Source: Owenia fusiformis
Taxonomy: Eukaryota > Annelida > Polychaeta > Sabellida > Oweniidae
Direction of reading: 5' to 3'
Length of the DNA: 64,000 bases
Assembly: GCA_903813345.2 (NCBI GenBank)
Contig: CAIIXF020000007.1
Coordinates: forward strand, 14,490,714 to 14,554,713
Shown here: piece after piece, positions 1 to 13,214 of the stretch
Layout of the letters: each line of letters begins with the position of its first letter
Position numbering within the stretch: position 1 is the stretch's first letter
Notes under the pieces: generated by a model
The model's input: the letters and a program-made list of their open reading frames with translations, nothing else
The model's database searches: none
Told to the model about the DNA's origin: nothing
Made by a program: the position numbers and the translations under genes

Positions 1-1267
1 GTCAAGCCAATGGACCCACATTTTAAGACAGATTTTTCCATTTTCTGGTATAAGAGTCGGTGTGGAAAATATGTTACCCCTCAATTGTGGTACGGCATTG
101 GTCCCGGGGCATTGGTCTAGTTGTTACACATATCCTTCATTTGAGGTTGTTTATGATCATTTTACTCAAAGATCTGCCTTCTTCTCGGGGCATTCGATAT
201 TTCGAATGGCCTTGGTCTTATATTCTGGATATTTGGTACCCGGGGGTATGGCATTGGTTCTATATTTGGATGTTTGACATGGCATTGGTCTTGTGTTTGG
301 ACATTTGATATGGCTTTTTGGGGTTTATTTTAGTTTGTATGAGAACACATTTAATGCCACCCCCCAAATTACAAATCTACATCTATTCTCTCTATCCCAA
401 AGGTGGATCGGAAGCATGAAAAACAGATGCAGACTCGGGACAGTTGCGAGGGGGGCTATAATGGAGAAATTCGTTTTGATTTTGAGTCTAACTGAAATAT
501 TTTGTCACAAATATTAATTAAATACGCAAATAGCCTGTTTTATTAAATGAGACTAGAGCAAAAAATCTCTTCATTAAATCTAAAGCCTAGACGATATCTT
601 CTGTAATCAAGGTGGTTTTGGTACACTTCCGCAATTATAAAAACAAAAACATAGACTAAGTTATTAATCTTTTGTTATCATATCAGATTAAGTCAGTTTT
701 GTCTCCGATTGTTATGCAGGTGTGTGTATCGACTCCAGTGAACAACATTAAGTGAATCAATCCTTGAAATTCCCAAATTCATTCCAAATTCTGGCCGTTA
801 ACCCCCCCCCCCCCTCCCCCATGTCTCTTAATTACATTAATTTTGCAAATGATATATAAATTATAGATTAAAATATTTCATTTTCGAATTGCACAAAGGG
901 CAACATGTGAAGATAAAACCGCGATCCTAAAGCTACTTGCGAAACAAAGTGGTTTATGGTCCCCAATATCATTATTATATTAATACCAATACAATGTACC
1001 TCTATGAATATCATAAATTCACTCCTTTTTAATATCAATAGTCAAACAAATTAAGTAGTATGCTACAGTTGGTTATCAATCGGAGTTCACGACCTATTGA
1101 TTACTCTTTAATACAAAATTTAACCATTTTAGAATGGGTAACTCACACCCCCGGGCTCACACCCCCCCCCCCCCCCCGTCCATGTCCATGAAGTGCGTAG
1201 ACTGACATAATAGTGCCATTTATTAATTAAACATCACTGATTTATGTTGAGACATTCAGTGCGATTA
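1..1267. other. Non-coding left flank
   Basis: No coding exon is recognisable here. Positions about 90-320 contain a degenerate short repeat in which variants of 'ggcattggtc' recur five or more times. Two long cytosine runs lie at about 802-819 and 1162-1177; such runs are prone to length errors in assemblies. The short open frames here lack codon structure or any motif I know. Confidence 0.6.
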
Positions 1268-3578
1268 TTAGACTCCAGATGAAAATCTGGAGTCTATTGC
1301 TTTTGCCAGTTTTCTTATTAGACTCCAGATGAAAATCTGGAGTCTATTGCTTTTGCCAGTTTTCTTTATTATTATTCTTTCAGAATCTTCCTCCTTCCCA
1401 GATTTCTCACCAACTAGAAGAGCTTACTTTAAGCTGCTTACATGATCAACTAGGGAATGTATCTGGGATGATGGAAAATTAGGTCAAATTTTTATCTAGG
1501 TCAAAGGTCAAGAATTAGGTCAAATCCAGTACTTTGTCACTTTTTCCCATTATCTCGGTCGTCCTTCGATATTTTCGATCCTGGTTTTTTTCATTGTGTT
1601 CCTCATAAAAAAGTAGAAAACCTTGAGTCGATTTAGTTTTTTGGTATCTCAAACCGATTTCGAGATATCAGTGTCCGAAAACGAGGTCCAAAAAAAATTT
1701 CACCGAATCCAATGTCCAGGATATCAGTCTTATAGAAAATTTTCTCAGGATTCCGAATCTGAAAACCAAATTTCGATCCAACTTCCGGTTCAGAAGTTAT
1801 GGCGTTTTGAAAATTCAAAAATCGCTAAATTTGGTGCCCCATGTTAATTCAATGGGAAAAAATATTTTTTTGAAGTGTAAAATACGAGATATAGACTAAG
1901 CACAGCTTAACATAATGGAAGCCCATAAAAGAAAGGGACCACAAGACCTTCTTTTCACAAAAATTTGGACACCAAAATGCCTAGGTCAAAATCTAGGTCA
2001 AATTCAAAGTTTTTCCTTATTTTTGCGATTCTGACACTACAGATTAATTATATTCTTCGAAAATTTGTATACATGTAGCCAAGAGTGTGCTAATAGTGTT
2101 AGCCTTTTGCCGTCAGGAAGTATTTTGACCCACTTTTGAGATATGGTGTCCGAAAAGTAGGTCAAACTAAAAAGTTCTCCAAATTTAACGTATGAGTTAT
2201 GAATTAAGGGTAGAATTTTCTCAGGAATCCAAATCTGCAAACCAAATTTCGATCCGACTTTTGGTTTGGAATTTATGTCGTTTTGATAGCTCAAAAATCG
2301 CTAAATTTGGTGTCCCATGTTATGGCAATGGGAAAAAAGATTTTTTTGAAGTGTAAAATACAAGATATAGACTGAGTACAGCTTAATATAATGAAAGCCT
2401 ATTAAAGAAGGGGACCTCAAAGGCTACTTAGCTCCAAAATTTGGACACCAAAATGCCTAGGTCAAAATCTAGGTCAAATTTATAGTTTTCCCTTATTTTT
2501 GCGATTCTGACACTATATTTAAATGATTTGCTTTAAAATTTTGTATACAGGTAGCAAAGAGTATGCTTATAGTGTTAGCGTTTTGCCGTCAGAAAGTATT
2601 TTGACCCACTTTTGAGATATGGTGTCCAAAAAGTAGGCCAAAGTAAAAAGTTTTCCAAATTTACCGTATGAGTTATGAATTAAGGGTAGAATTTTCTCAG
2701 AAATCTAGATCTGCAAACCAAATTTCGATCCGACTACTTGTTCTGAAGTTATGGCATTTTTAGATCTCAAAAATCGCTAAATTTGGTGCCCCATGTTAAA
2801 TCAATGGGTCCAAATAATTGTTTGAAGTGTAAAAATACGAGATAAAGAATGAGTACAGCTAAACATAATGAAAGCCCATAGAAGAAGGGGACCTCAAAAG
2901 CTACTTTCCTTCAAAGTTTGGACACCAAAATACCTAGTTCAAAATCTAGGTCAAATTCATAGTTTTTTTTTTATTTTGCGATTCTGACACTACACTTCAA
3001 TGATATTCTCCGAAATTTTGTATACTTGTAGCAAAGAGTGTGTTAATAATGTAACATTTTGCCGTCAATAAGTTTTTTGACCCACTTTTGAGATATGGTG
3101 TCCAAAATGTAGGTCAAAATAAAAAAATCTCCAATTTTAAAGTATGAGTTATGAATTAGGGGTAGAATTTCCTCAGGAATCCGGATCTGAAATTAAAATT
3201 GCAATCCGACCTCCGGTTTAGATTCTACGCCATTTTGAAGTTTGAAATTCGCACTTGCCAGTATTCACAATGCAGATTGATCAAATATACTTTCAAAAAT
3301 TCCTGCATACCCTACTTTACCTCTCTACCTACTCAGCTACTTATTTGACTAGTTACTCAATTACTACTTACTTAGCAACTTACTGAGCTACTAACTCAGG
3401 TACTTACTCAGCTACCTACTCAGCTTTTTACTCAGTTACTTACTCAGCTACTTACTCAACTACTACTAAGGTACTTACTCAGCTAATTACTCAGTTACTT
3501 ACTCAGCTCTTTACTGATCTATCTAGGTCAAATAAATCTGGAGTCTTAAATTGAACTTGTTCAATTTCACAAATCTAG
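1268..3578 (+). mobile_element. Helitron-like element, copy A
   Basis: The 5' hairpin occurs twice in tandem (1270-1295 and 1320-1345), as if one end had been inserted or copied onto another. The core repeats run from about 1880 to 3250. A TACT/CAGCT microsatellite lies at about 3310-3520. The unit ends with the hairpin near 3548-3569 and CTAG at 3575-3578. Copy B starts with its own hairpin only five bases later. The last 700 bases closely match the end of copy C (about 8280-9017), including the stretch 'gccagtattcac', so copies A and C share a recent source. Confidence 0.65.
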
Positions 3579-3581
3579 TTA

Positions 3582-5562
3582 TTAGACTCCAGATGAAAAT
3601 CTGGAGTCTATTGCTTTCGTCAGTTTTCTTTATTATTAGACTCCAGATTGAAAATCTGGAGTCTATTGTTTTCGTCAGTTTTCTTATTCTTCTTCTTCTT
3701 ATTATTATTCTAAACCAGTTTTCTCAATAACCATAAGGTCTTCAGTAAAGTCAATCATTTGGTCAATTTAGGTTCAGTATCTAGTTCCTCGGAAATTGGG
3801 TCAAATTTTTATCTAGGTCAAAGGTCAAGAACTAGGTCAAATCCAGTACTTTGTCACTTTTTTCGATTTTCTCGGTCGTCCTTTAATATTTTCGATCCGG
3901 GTTTTTTTCATTGTGTTCCTTATAAAAAAGTAGGAATCCTAGGGTCGATTTAGTTTTTTGATATCTCAAACGGATTTCGAGATATCAGTGTCCGAAAACG
4001 AGGTCCAAAAAAAAGTTCTTCGAATCAAATGGCCAGGATATCAGTCTTATAGGAAATCTTCTCAGGATTCCGAATCTGAAAACCAAATTTCGATCTGACT
4101 TCCGGTTCGGAAGTTATGGCGTTTTGAAAGCTCAAAAATTGCTAAATTTGGTGCCCATGTTAAGTCAATGGGAAAAAAGATTTTTTTGAAGTGAAAAATA
4201 CGAAATATAGACTGAGTTCAGCTAAATATAATGAAAGCTTTTAAAAGAATGGGACCTCAAAAGCCATCTAGCTTTAAAATTTGGACATCAAAATGCCTAG
4301 GTCAGAATCTAGGTCAAATTCAAAGTTTTTTCCTATTTTTGCGATTCTGACACTACAGATTAATTATATTCTTCGAAATTTTGTATACATGTAGCCAAGA
4401 GTGTGCTAATAGTGTTAGCCTTTTGCCGTCAGAAAGTATTTTGCCCCACTTTTGAGATATGGTGTCCGAAAAGTAGGTCAAAATAAAAAATTCTCCAAAT
4501 TTGACGTTATAGTTATGAATTAAGTATAGAATTTTCTCAGGAATCCGAATCTGCAAACCAAATTTCAATCCGACTTCTGGTTCGGAAGTTATGACATTTT
4601 GAAAGCTCAAAAATCGCTAAATTTGGTGCCCCATGTTATGTCAATGGGAAAAAAGATTTTTTTGAAGTGTAAAATACAAGATATAGACTAATTACAGCTT
4701 AAAATAATGAAAGCCTATATAAGAAGGGAACCTCGAAGGCTACCTAATTTCAAAATTTGTACACCAAAATCCCTTGGTCAAAATCTAGGTCAAATTCATA
4801 GTTTATCCTTATTTTGTCGATTCTGACACTACATTTTAATTACATTCCTCGAAATTGTGTATACATGTAGCCAAGAGTGTGCTTATAGTGTTAGCCTTTT
4901 GCCGTCAGAAAGTATTTTGACCCACTTTTGAGATATGGTGTCCGAAAAGTAGGTCAAAATAAAAAAATCTCCAAATTTAATGTATGAGTTATGAATTAGG
5001 TGTAGAATTTTGTCAGGAATCCGAATCTGCAATTCAAATTTCGATCCGACTTCCAGTTCGGAAGTTATGGCGTGTCCAAAGTCCAAAAAGAAGGTCAAAA
5101 TAAAAAGTTTCCAAATTTAACGTATGAGTTATGAATTAGGGGTAGAATTTTGTCAGGAATCCGAATCTGCAAATCAAATTTCGATCCGACTTCCGGTTTG
5201 GAAGTTATGGCGTTTTGAAATTTCAAGAAATATAGATCTGATGGTATCCTGATAGAAAGTCAAGAGTAGAGTAGAAAATATTGAAAAATGCATCCATCCT
5301 TCCTTTCTGATCCTATGCTATCCTTCCTATCTACCCTTGCTTCGTATCCTCTCCTTCCTATTCTATTCTATCCTTCTTTCCTATTCTATCCTATCGTTCC
5401 TTCCTATTCTATCGTATCCTTCCTTCCCTTTTCATCCATCCATCCATATTTTTCTGGATGACTTAGCTTATTTTGGATGACTTGGCTTATTCTGGATGAC
5501 TCGGCTAAAAAAAGTCTAGATCTGGAGTCTGAAATTGAACTCGTTCAATTTCCAAAATCTAG
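3582..5562 (+). mobile_element. Helitron-like element, copy B
   Basis: The 5' hairpin is again doubled (3584-3609 and 3638-3664). Core repeat phases start at 4420 and 4896, 476 bp apart. Instead of the TACT/CAGCT tract, a TCCT-rich microsatellite lies at about 5286-5450, followed by three copies of 'ggatgacttggctta'-like words. The end hairpin has a one-base variant (TTGAACTCGTTCAA) and CTAG falls at 5559-5562. Confidence 0.62.
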
Positions 5563-5564
5563 TT

Positions 5565-8500
5565 ATTATTATTCTTTCAGAATCTTCCTCCTTCCCAGAT
5601 TTCTCACCAACTAAAAGAATTTACTTTAAGCTGCTTACATGATCAACTAGGGGCAGTTCCTGGGATGATGGGAAATTAGGTCAAATTTTTATCTAGGTCA
5701 AGGGTCAAGAACTAGGTCAAATCAAGGTCAAATCAACATTCTGTCAATTATCTTCGTTGTTGTTTGTCGTAACTACTTCATCTTAGTTTCTACATGTAGC
5801 TTAGAAAAAAACAAATCGAGAGTGTGCCATCCGTTTTTTGATTACTCTTAGCGATTTTGAGGTATGGCGTCCGGAAAGTAGGTCAAAACCAAAAAGTTCT
5901 CCAAATTTAACATATGAGCTATGAAATAAGGGTAGAATTTTCTCAGGAATCCGAATCTGCAAACCAAATTTTGATCCGACTTCCCGTTCGGAAGTTATGG
6001 CGTTTTGAAAGCTCAAAAATCGCTAAATTTGGTGCCCATGTTAAGTCAATGGGAAAAAAGATTTTTTTGAAGTGAAAAATACGAAATATAGACTGAGTTC
6101 AGCTAAATATAATGAAAGCTTTTAAAAGAAGGGGACCTCATAAGCCATCTAGCTTCAAAATTTGGACACCAAAATGCCTAGGTCAAAATCTAGGTCAAAT
6201 TCAAAGTTTTTCCTTATTTTTGCGATTCTGACACAACAGATTAATTATATTCTTCGAAATTTTGTATACATGTAGCTAAGAGTCTGCTAATAGTGTTAGC
6301 CTTTTGCCGTCAGAAAGTATTTTGCCCCATTTTTGAGATATGGTGTCCGAAAAGTAGGTCAAAATAAAAAATTCTCAAAATTTGACGTTTGAGTTATGAA
6401 TTAAGTATAGAATTTTCTCAGGAATCCGAATCTGCAAACCAAATTTCGATCCGACTTCCGGTTTGGAAGTTATGGCGTGTCCGAAAAGTAGGTCAAAATA
6501 GAAAGTTTCCAAATTTAACGTATGAGCTATGAATTAAGGATAGAATTTTCTCTGGAATCCAAATCTGCAAACCAAATTTCGATCCGACTTCCGGTTCGGA
6601 AGTTATGGCGTTTTGAAAGCTCAAAAATCGCTAAATTTGGTGCCCCATGTTATGTCAATGGGAAAAAATATTTTTTTGAAGTGTAAAATACGAGATATAG
6701 ACTAAGTACAGCTAAACATAATGGAAGCCCATAAAAGAAGGGGACCTCAAAACCTTCTAATTTTGAAAATTTGGACAACAAAATGCCTAGGTCAAAATCT
6801 AGGTCAAATTCAAAGCTTTTCCTTATTTTTGCGATTCTGACACTACACTTTAATTATATTCTTCGAAATTGTGTATACATGTAGCCAAGAGTGTGCTAAT
6901 AGTGTTAGCCTTTTGCCGTCAGAAAGTATTTTGCCCCATTTTTGAGATATGGTGTCCGAAAAGTAGGTCAAAATAAAAAATTCTCAAAATTTGACGTTTG
7001 AGTTATGAATTAAGTATAGAATTTTCTCAGGAATCCGAATCTGCAAACCAAATTTCGATCCGACTTCCGGTTTGGAAGTTATGGCGTGTCCGAAAAGTAG
7101 GTCAAAATAGAAAGTTTCCAAATTTAACGTATGAGCTATGAATTAAGGATAGAATTTTCTCTGGAATCAAAATCTGCAAACCAAATTTCGATCCGACTTC
7201 CGGTTCGGAAGTTATGGCGTTTTGAAAGCTCAAAAATCGCTAAATTTGGTGCCCCATGTTATGTCAATGGGAAAAAATATTTTTTTGAAGTGTAAAATAC
7301 GAGATATAGACTAAGTACAGCTAAACATAATGGAAGCCCATAAAAGAAGGGGACCTCAAAACCTTCTAATTTTGAAAATTTGGACAACAAAATGCCTAGG
7401 TCAAAATCTAGGTCAAATTCAAAGCTTTTCCTTATTTTTGCGATTCTGACACTACACTTTAATTATATTCTTCGAAATTGTGTATACATGTAGCCAAGAG
7501 TGTGGTAATAGTGTTAGCCTTTTGCCGTCAAAAAGTATTTTGACCCACTTTTGAGATATGGTGTCCCAAAAGTAGGTCAAAATAAAAAAATCTTCAAATG
7601 TAACGTATGAGTTATGAATAAGGGGTAGAATTTTATCAGGAATCCGAATCTGCAAATCAAATTTTGAATCGACCTCCTGTTCGGAAGTCATGGTGTTTTG
7701 AAAGCTCAAAAATCGCTAAATTTGCTGCCCCATGTTATGTCAATGGGAAAAAAGATTTTTTTGAAGTGTAAAATACGAGATATAGACTGAGTACAGCTTA
7801 ATATAATGAAAGCCTATTAAAGAAGGGGACCTCGAAGGCTACTTGGCTCCAAAATTTGGACACCAAAATGCCTAGGTCAAAATCAAGGTCAAATTTATAG
7901 TTTTCCCTTATTTTTGCGATTCTGACACTATATTTAAATGATTTGCTTTAAAATTTTGTATACAGGTAGCAAAGAGTATGCTAATAGTGTATTAGCGTTT
8001 TGCCGTCAGAAAGTATTTTGACCCACTTTTGAGATATGGTGTCCGAAAAGTAGGCCAAAGTTAAAAGTTTTCCAAATTTAACGTATGAGTTATGAATTAA
8101 GGGTAGAATTTTCTCAGAAATCTAGATCTGCAAACCAAATTTCGATCCGACTGCTTGTTTTGAAGTTATGGCGTTTTGAAATCTCAAAAATCGCTAAATT
8201 TGGTGCCCCATGTTAAATCAATGGGACCGAATAATTTTTTGAAGTATAAAAATACGAGATGTAGAATGAGTACAGCTAAACATAATGAAAGCCCATAGAA
8301 GAAGGGGACCTCAAAAGCTACTTTCCTTCAAAGTTTGGACACCAAAATACCTAGTTCAAAATCTAGGTCAAATTCATTTTTTTTTTATTTTGCGATTCTG
8401 ACACTACACTTCAATGATATTCTCCGAAATTTTGTAAACTTGTAGCAAAGAGTGTGCTAATAATGTTAACATTTAGCCGTCAATAAGTTTTTTGACCCAC

Positions 8501-9017
8501 TTTTGAGATATGGTGTCCGAAATATAGGTCAAAATAAAAAGTTCTCCAATTTTAAAGTATGAGTTATGAATTAGGGGTAGAATTTCCTCAGAAATCTGGA
8601 TCTGAAATTAAAATTGCAATCCGACCCCCGGTTTAGATTCTACGCCATTTTGAAGTTTGAAATTCGCACTTGCCAGTATTCACGATGCAGATTGATCAAA
8701 TATACTTTCAAAAATTCCTGCATACCCTACTTTACCTCTCTACCTACTCAGCTACTTATTTGACTACTTACTCAATTACTTAATTAGTTATTACTTCCTT
8801 AGCAACTTACTCAGCTACTAACTCAGGTACTTACTCAGCTACTTACTCAGCTACCTACTCAGCTTTTTACTCAGTTACTTACTTAGCTACTTACTCAACT
8901 ACTACTAAGGTACTTACTCAGCTAATTACTCAGTTACTTACTCAGCTCTTTACTGATCTATCTAGGTCAAATAAATCTGGAGTCTTAAATTGAACTTGTT
9001 CAATTTCACAAATCTAG
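5565..9017 (+). mobile_element. Helitron-like element, copy C (longest)
   Basis: The head starts directly after CTAG of copy B and lacks the 5' hairpin. This copy has grown by internal duplication: two nearly identical 609-bp units are followed by standard units. The TACT/CAGCT tract is at about 8735-8950, the terminal hairpin near 8990 and CTAG at 9014-9017. Confidence 0.62.
6301..7518 (+). repeat. Two near-identical 609-bp units
   Basis: The word CTTTTGCCGT recurs at 6301, 6910 and 7519, exactly 609 bp apart. The two intervals differ by very few bases (for example 'ggaatccaaat' versus 'ggaatcaaaat'). Neighbouring core units have a 476-bp period and are visibly diverged, so this is a recent duplication of a longer unit that had gained a second copy of the 'gtgtccgaaaagtaggtc' segment of about 135 bp. 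Confidence 0.8.
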
Positions 9018-10769
9018 TTATTCTTTCTTCCTCTTCCTCCTTCCCAGATTTCTCGCCAACTAGAAGAGCTTACTTTAAGCTGCTTACATGATTAACTAGG
9101 GAATGTATCTGGGATGATGGGAAATTAGGTCAAATTTTTATCTAGGTCAAAGGTCAAGAACTAGGTCAAATCCAGTACTTTGTCACTTTTTCCCATTATC
9201 TCGGTCGTCCTTCAATATTTTTGATCCTGGTTTTTTTCATTGTGTTCCTCATAAAAAAGTAGAAAACCTAGGGTCGATTTAGTTTTTTGGTATCTCAAAC
9301 CGATTTCGAGATATCAGTGTCCGAAAACGAGGTCCAAAACAAAGTTCTCCGAATCAAATGTCCAGGATATCAGTCTTATAGGAAATTTTCTCAGGATTCC
9401 GAATCTGAAAACCAAATTTCGATCTGACTTCCGGTTCAGAAGTTATGGCGTTTTGAAAATTCAAAAATCGCTAAATTTGGTGCCCCATGTTAATTCAATA
9501 GGAAAAAATATTTTTTTGAAGTGTAAAATACGAGATATAGACTAAGCACAGCTAAACATAATGGAAGCCCATAAAAGAAAGGGACCACAAGACCTTCTTT
9601 TCATAAAAATTTGGACACCAAAATGCCTAGGTCAAAATCTAGGTCAAATTCAAAGTTTTTCCTTATTTTTGCGATTCTGACACTACAGATTAATTATATT
9701 CTTCGAAAATTTGTATACATGTAGCCAAGAGTGTGCTAATAGTGTTAGCCTTTTGCCTTCAGGAAGTATTTTGACCCACTTTTGAGATATGGTGTCCGAA
9801 AAGTAGGTCAAAATAAAAAATTCTCCAAATTTTACATATTAGTTATGAATTAAGAGTAGAATTTTCTCTGGAATCCGAATCTGCAAACCAAATTTCGATC
9901 CGACTTCTGTTTCCAAAGTTATGGCGTGTCCGAAAAGTAGGTCAAAATAAAAGTTCGCCAAATTTAACGTATGAGTTATGAATAAGGGGTAGAATTTTGT
10001 CAGGAATCCGAATCTTTAAATCAAATTTCGATCCGACTTCCGGTTTGAAAGTTATGGCGTTTTGAAATTTCGAGAAAAATCGATCTGATGTTATCCTGAT
10101 AGAAAGTCAAGGAAAAAAGATTTTTTTGAAGAGTAAAATACGAGATATAGATTGAGTACAGCTTAAGATAATGAATTCCTATAAAGGAAGGGGACCTCAA
10201 AAGCTACCTTATTTCAATATTCGGACACCAAAATGCCTAGGTCAAAATCTAGGTCAAATTCATAGTTTTTCCTTATTTTTGCGATTCTGGCACTACACTT
10301 TTAGGATTTGCTTCAAAATTTTGTATACATGTAGCAAAGAGTGTGCTAATAGTGTTAGCCTTTTGCCGTCAGAGAGTATTTTGACCCACTTTTGAGATAT
10401 GGTGTCCGTAAAGTAGGTCAAAATAAAATGAGTTATGAATTAAGGGTAGAATTTTCTCAGGAATCCAAATCTGCAAACCAAATTTCAATCCGACTTCCGG
10501 TCAAAAATTCCTACTTACCTACCTACTTACCTACTCGGCTACCTACTTAGCTACCTACTCAGCTACCTACTCAGCTACTTACTCAGCTACCTACTCAGCT
10601 ACTTACTCAGCTACCTGCTCAGCTGCTTACTCAGCTACCTACTCAGCTACTTACTCAATTACTTAATCATCTACTTACTCAGCTTCCTACTCAGTTACTT
10701 ACTCAGCTCTTTACTCAAGTAAATCAATCTGGAGTCTTAAATTGAACTTTGTTCAATTTACAAATCTAG
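9018..10769 (+). mobile_element. Helitron-like element, copy D
   Basis: The head abuts CTAG of copy C, again without the 5' hairpin. It ends with a long CAGCTACTTACT microsatellite (about 10510-10720), the terminal hairpin and CTAG at 10766-10769. The sequence beyond it (from 10770) is unrelated, so this is the 3' border of the whole array. Confidence 0.62.
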
Positions 10770-13214
10770 TTTCATTTCTTTGTTCAAAAAGTTAAAGCAC
10801 CAATTAAATACATATTTTTATCACACAAAAGGGGCAGAATACTTGACCTTGTATCAATTCATATCCCGATAATTCTTTACAAGGGAATGTTTCTTGTTAA
10901 AACATAAGCAGCGCCTAGGCGTCGATTGGGGGGGGGGTCAATCCGGTGTTCTCAGGCTATGTACAGCCAAGTATCCTGTTTATGTAAAAACCCTACGTTC
11001 CCGAATCACAATCAGACAATTAATTAGTATATTTGCTGTGTCTAGCAATTGATCATAGAATTAGATGTTGCGAAAACTATGGGAACTTGTACCTGTCTGT
11101 TTATGGATAGGCTGGGAAAGAACAGCAGAGAGAATGGTACATTCGATTGAATATGCTTGTTTTGCCCAATTGTGTATTAAAATGCCCCTCATTTATCATA
11201 TGTATGGTCACAAGTTAAGTCGGCGATAATTTGTATTGACTTAACTTGAAACAAATTACTCCGAAATCCAAATACTCATCGAAAAGTAAGTTTATCTTTA
11301 ATACAAAATAAATATATAAATAGGCCTGATGTATCAGTGTTTTCAAAGTTTATTGCACGTTTTATCCTTGAAACGCCTTTCTTTTTCTTATCATGATATG
11401 TATTTCCTTCACTTAGGATCAATGCGTCGATTAGCATTGCCTGTAACTGATTTATATTTTCAAAAGGCGGCATGAAATTGCCAAAATGTTTAAATAAGTC
11501 AATGTGTCAGCGTACATACAAAATAGTCTGTTTAATATTTGCTACATGTACTTGTTCCAAACAGTCTGCGAAAGAATGATTAAAAAATATATATCAATTA
11601 AAAGTATCAGAGAAAATACTTGCAATCGTTAAAATACTGTATGTATTGCTATTGGTAATTAGGTTAGTTGTTTACACATAATTATGTTGTTCAGTGTGCC
11701 AAGAGCGTGTCAAGAGGTGTAAAGAGTTGAATTCATCGCGTGTCAAGAGGTGTAAATAATTGGCTCGTCTAGAAACCCGGCGTGTAAAGACCAGTTTCTA
11801 GACGTGTCAAGAGTTGGAATCCCATATTTCACGCAGTGATAACGTCAAAAACGACAAGCGTTACATTTTGTCAAGTTTAGTCAACCTAAAAATAAGATGC
11901 TTTATTCTTATTCAATCCTGGTAAAATTAACAGAGCAACAAGATCTCGAGGACAATATTTCTAAAATGTTTTTGATTTTTGAAAAACGGTCAGGAAGTCC
12001 ACTCGGGGCGTTAGTAAAAATTGATATGTATGGGATTTGTGGTAAAAAATCGATGCGTTACATTTTTTCAAGTCTCTAAAAGCAACTCTTACTCTCTTAT
12101 TATTTGAAAAATAAAGAAATCGGTTATTGTTTTGTAAATTTCGTCATGACAATATTGTGCAGTTAAATTTGTTTTGAAATCAGACCTAAATTAGAAGGTT
12201 AAATAAAGGTAAACTTATTGCTTGTCTCCTTCGCCTTCAAAACCTTACACAATTTTGAAAATCTTAAAAGCGTTCATATAAGACGATTTGAACTGTAGCC
12301 GCTAGGCAATTGTGACGTCATAAAAGCACATGTTTCAATGAATAAAATGTGAAATTTTAGTAAAATTCTGATCAGTATTACAAAAGTTATCCCCATTTCA
12401 ACGAACCGTGCAAGCGTGAAATGTTACGTCTTACAGCGTATTTGACGATGTCGGAGTACATTTAACTTCAAAAATATGGTAGATCCTATCACACTTTCCA
12501 TGGAAAAATAATTTCAGTGAAATGCGAATAAAAAATACTTCAAAATGATATATAATGCACATAGTTAGCTTTTTAAATAAGGCAGATATTAACGCTTAAA
12601 GCTGAGATTACCCCGTATTTCCCGAATTGTCCCCAGGTCCGTGCACGTCATATAAGCAAGTAAATTCGCTTTAAACAACCAAATTAGACTTAACTATCAG
12701 TAGGACGACACATTGAAAAAACCCATTGTTGTTTACCAAACTTTATATCAAAGTGGTGTAGCGATATATGACGTCATCGCACTACTTGTTTCTGGTCCGT
12801 TGGCTACCATCTTTATGAGGTCCAATGAAACGGGAAACATTTAAACATTTGAAAATGAAAGTGACGGAGAGAATTCTACTGATCTCTTCTTTCCAACTAT
12901 CTCATTTTAATGTTAGAAAAATGCACATAAATGGGAGTAAAATGCAATCAAACACGTGAGACTTTCACTCATTTTGTACCCTATATTCGTGCGAAATTAA
13001 CATTGATTAAACATAATTTTTTTAAATGTCTGAATCGCCAAAAAGTTAAAGTAAATACGATATTCTATAAGTACCAAATATCAATCAGTTCCGATAAAAT
13101 GCCTTCATTTGTTACATTTTCTACGAAAACGGCTGGGCATAATTTCGGTAGAAATGTGTATTTTACGACGTTATATGCATGGTTGAATCCAAAAAGTAGC
13201 GTCATTCAGGAAAT
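10770..13214. other. Gene-free AT-rich stretch
   Basis: No coding exon is recognisable. A guanine run lies near 10929. At 11690-11820 the words 'gtgtcaagag' and 'gtgtaaa' recur, and a small inverted repeat (TCTAGAAAC ... GTTTCTAGA, about 11768-11800) could fold. Perfect TGACGTCA words occur near 12313 and 12769, but they have no gene context. The open frames at 11897 and 12931 show no recognisable protein. Confidence 0.5.

Larger units (their letters stand above)
1268..10769 (+). repeat. Head-to-tail array of four Helitron-like elements
   Basis: Four related units follow one another in the same direction. Each begins with a conserved head (copies A and B also carry a perfect hairpin, AGACTCCAGAT-gaaa-ATCTGGAGTCT). 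The head continues with a segment containing 'cttcccagatttctcacc' and an AGGTCA-rich stretch. Next comes a core of tandem repeats of about 476 bp (cores starting with CTTTTGCCGT recur at 2104, 2580, 4420, 4896), and then, in copies A, C and D, a (TACTCAGC)-type microsatellite; copy B has a TCCT-rich one. Every unit ends with ATCTGGAGTCT, a short hairpin of type TTGAACTTGTTCAA, and CTAGTT. The next head starts immediately after CTAG. The 5' motif AGACTCCAGAT is the inverse of the subterminal 3' motif, and a hairpin 10-15 bases before CTAG is the layout of Helitron/Helentron 3' ends. No transposase frame is present, so these are non-autonomous. Confidence 0.7.

Noticed and set aside
1633-7709. 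Recurring minus-strand open frames of 60-85 codons in the 476-bp repeats ('SFQNAITSEPEVGSKFGLQI...')
   Set aside because: The similarity follows from the DNA repeat. Most copies have no ATG (the frame opens at TTG), several are broken, and there are no splice signals or motifs.
1268-10769. A CRISPR-like or bacterial repeat array
   Set aside because: The units are hundreds of bases long, have transposon ends and microsatellites, and lie in a spliced eukaryotic genome.
12313-12776. Two TGACGTCA (CRE) words as regulatory sites
   Set aside because: No gene is nearby, and two 8-mers in this length are not enough to claim function.
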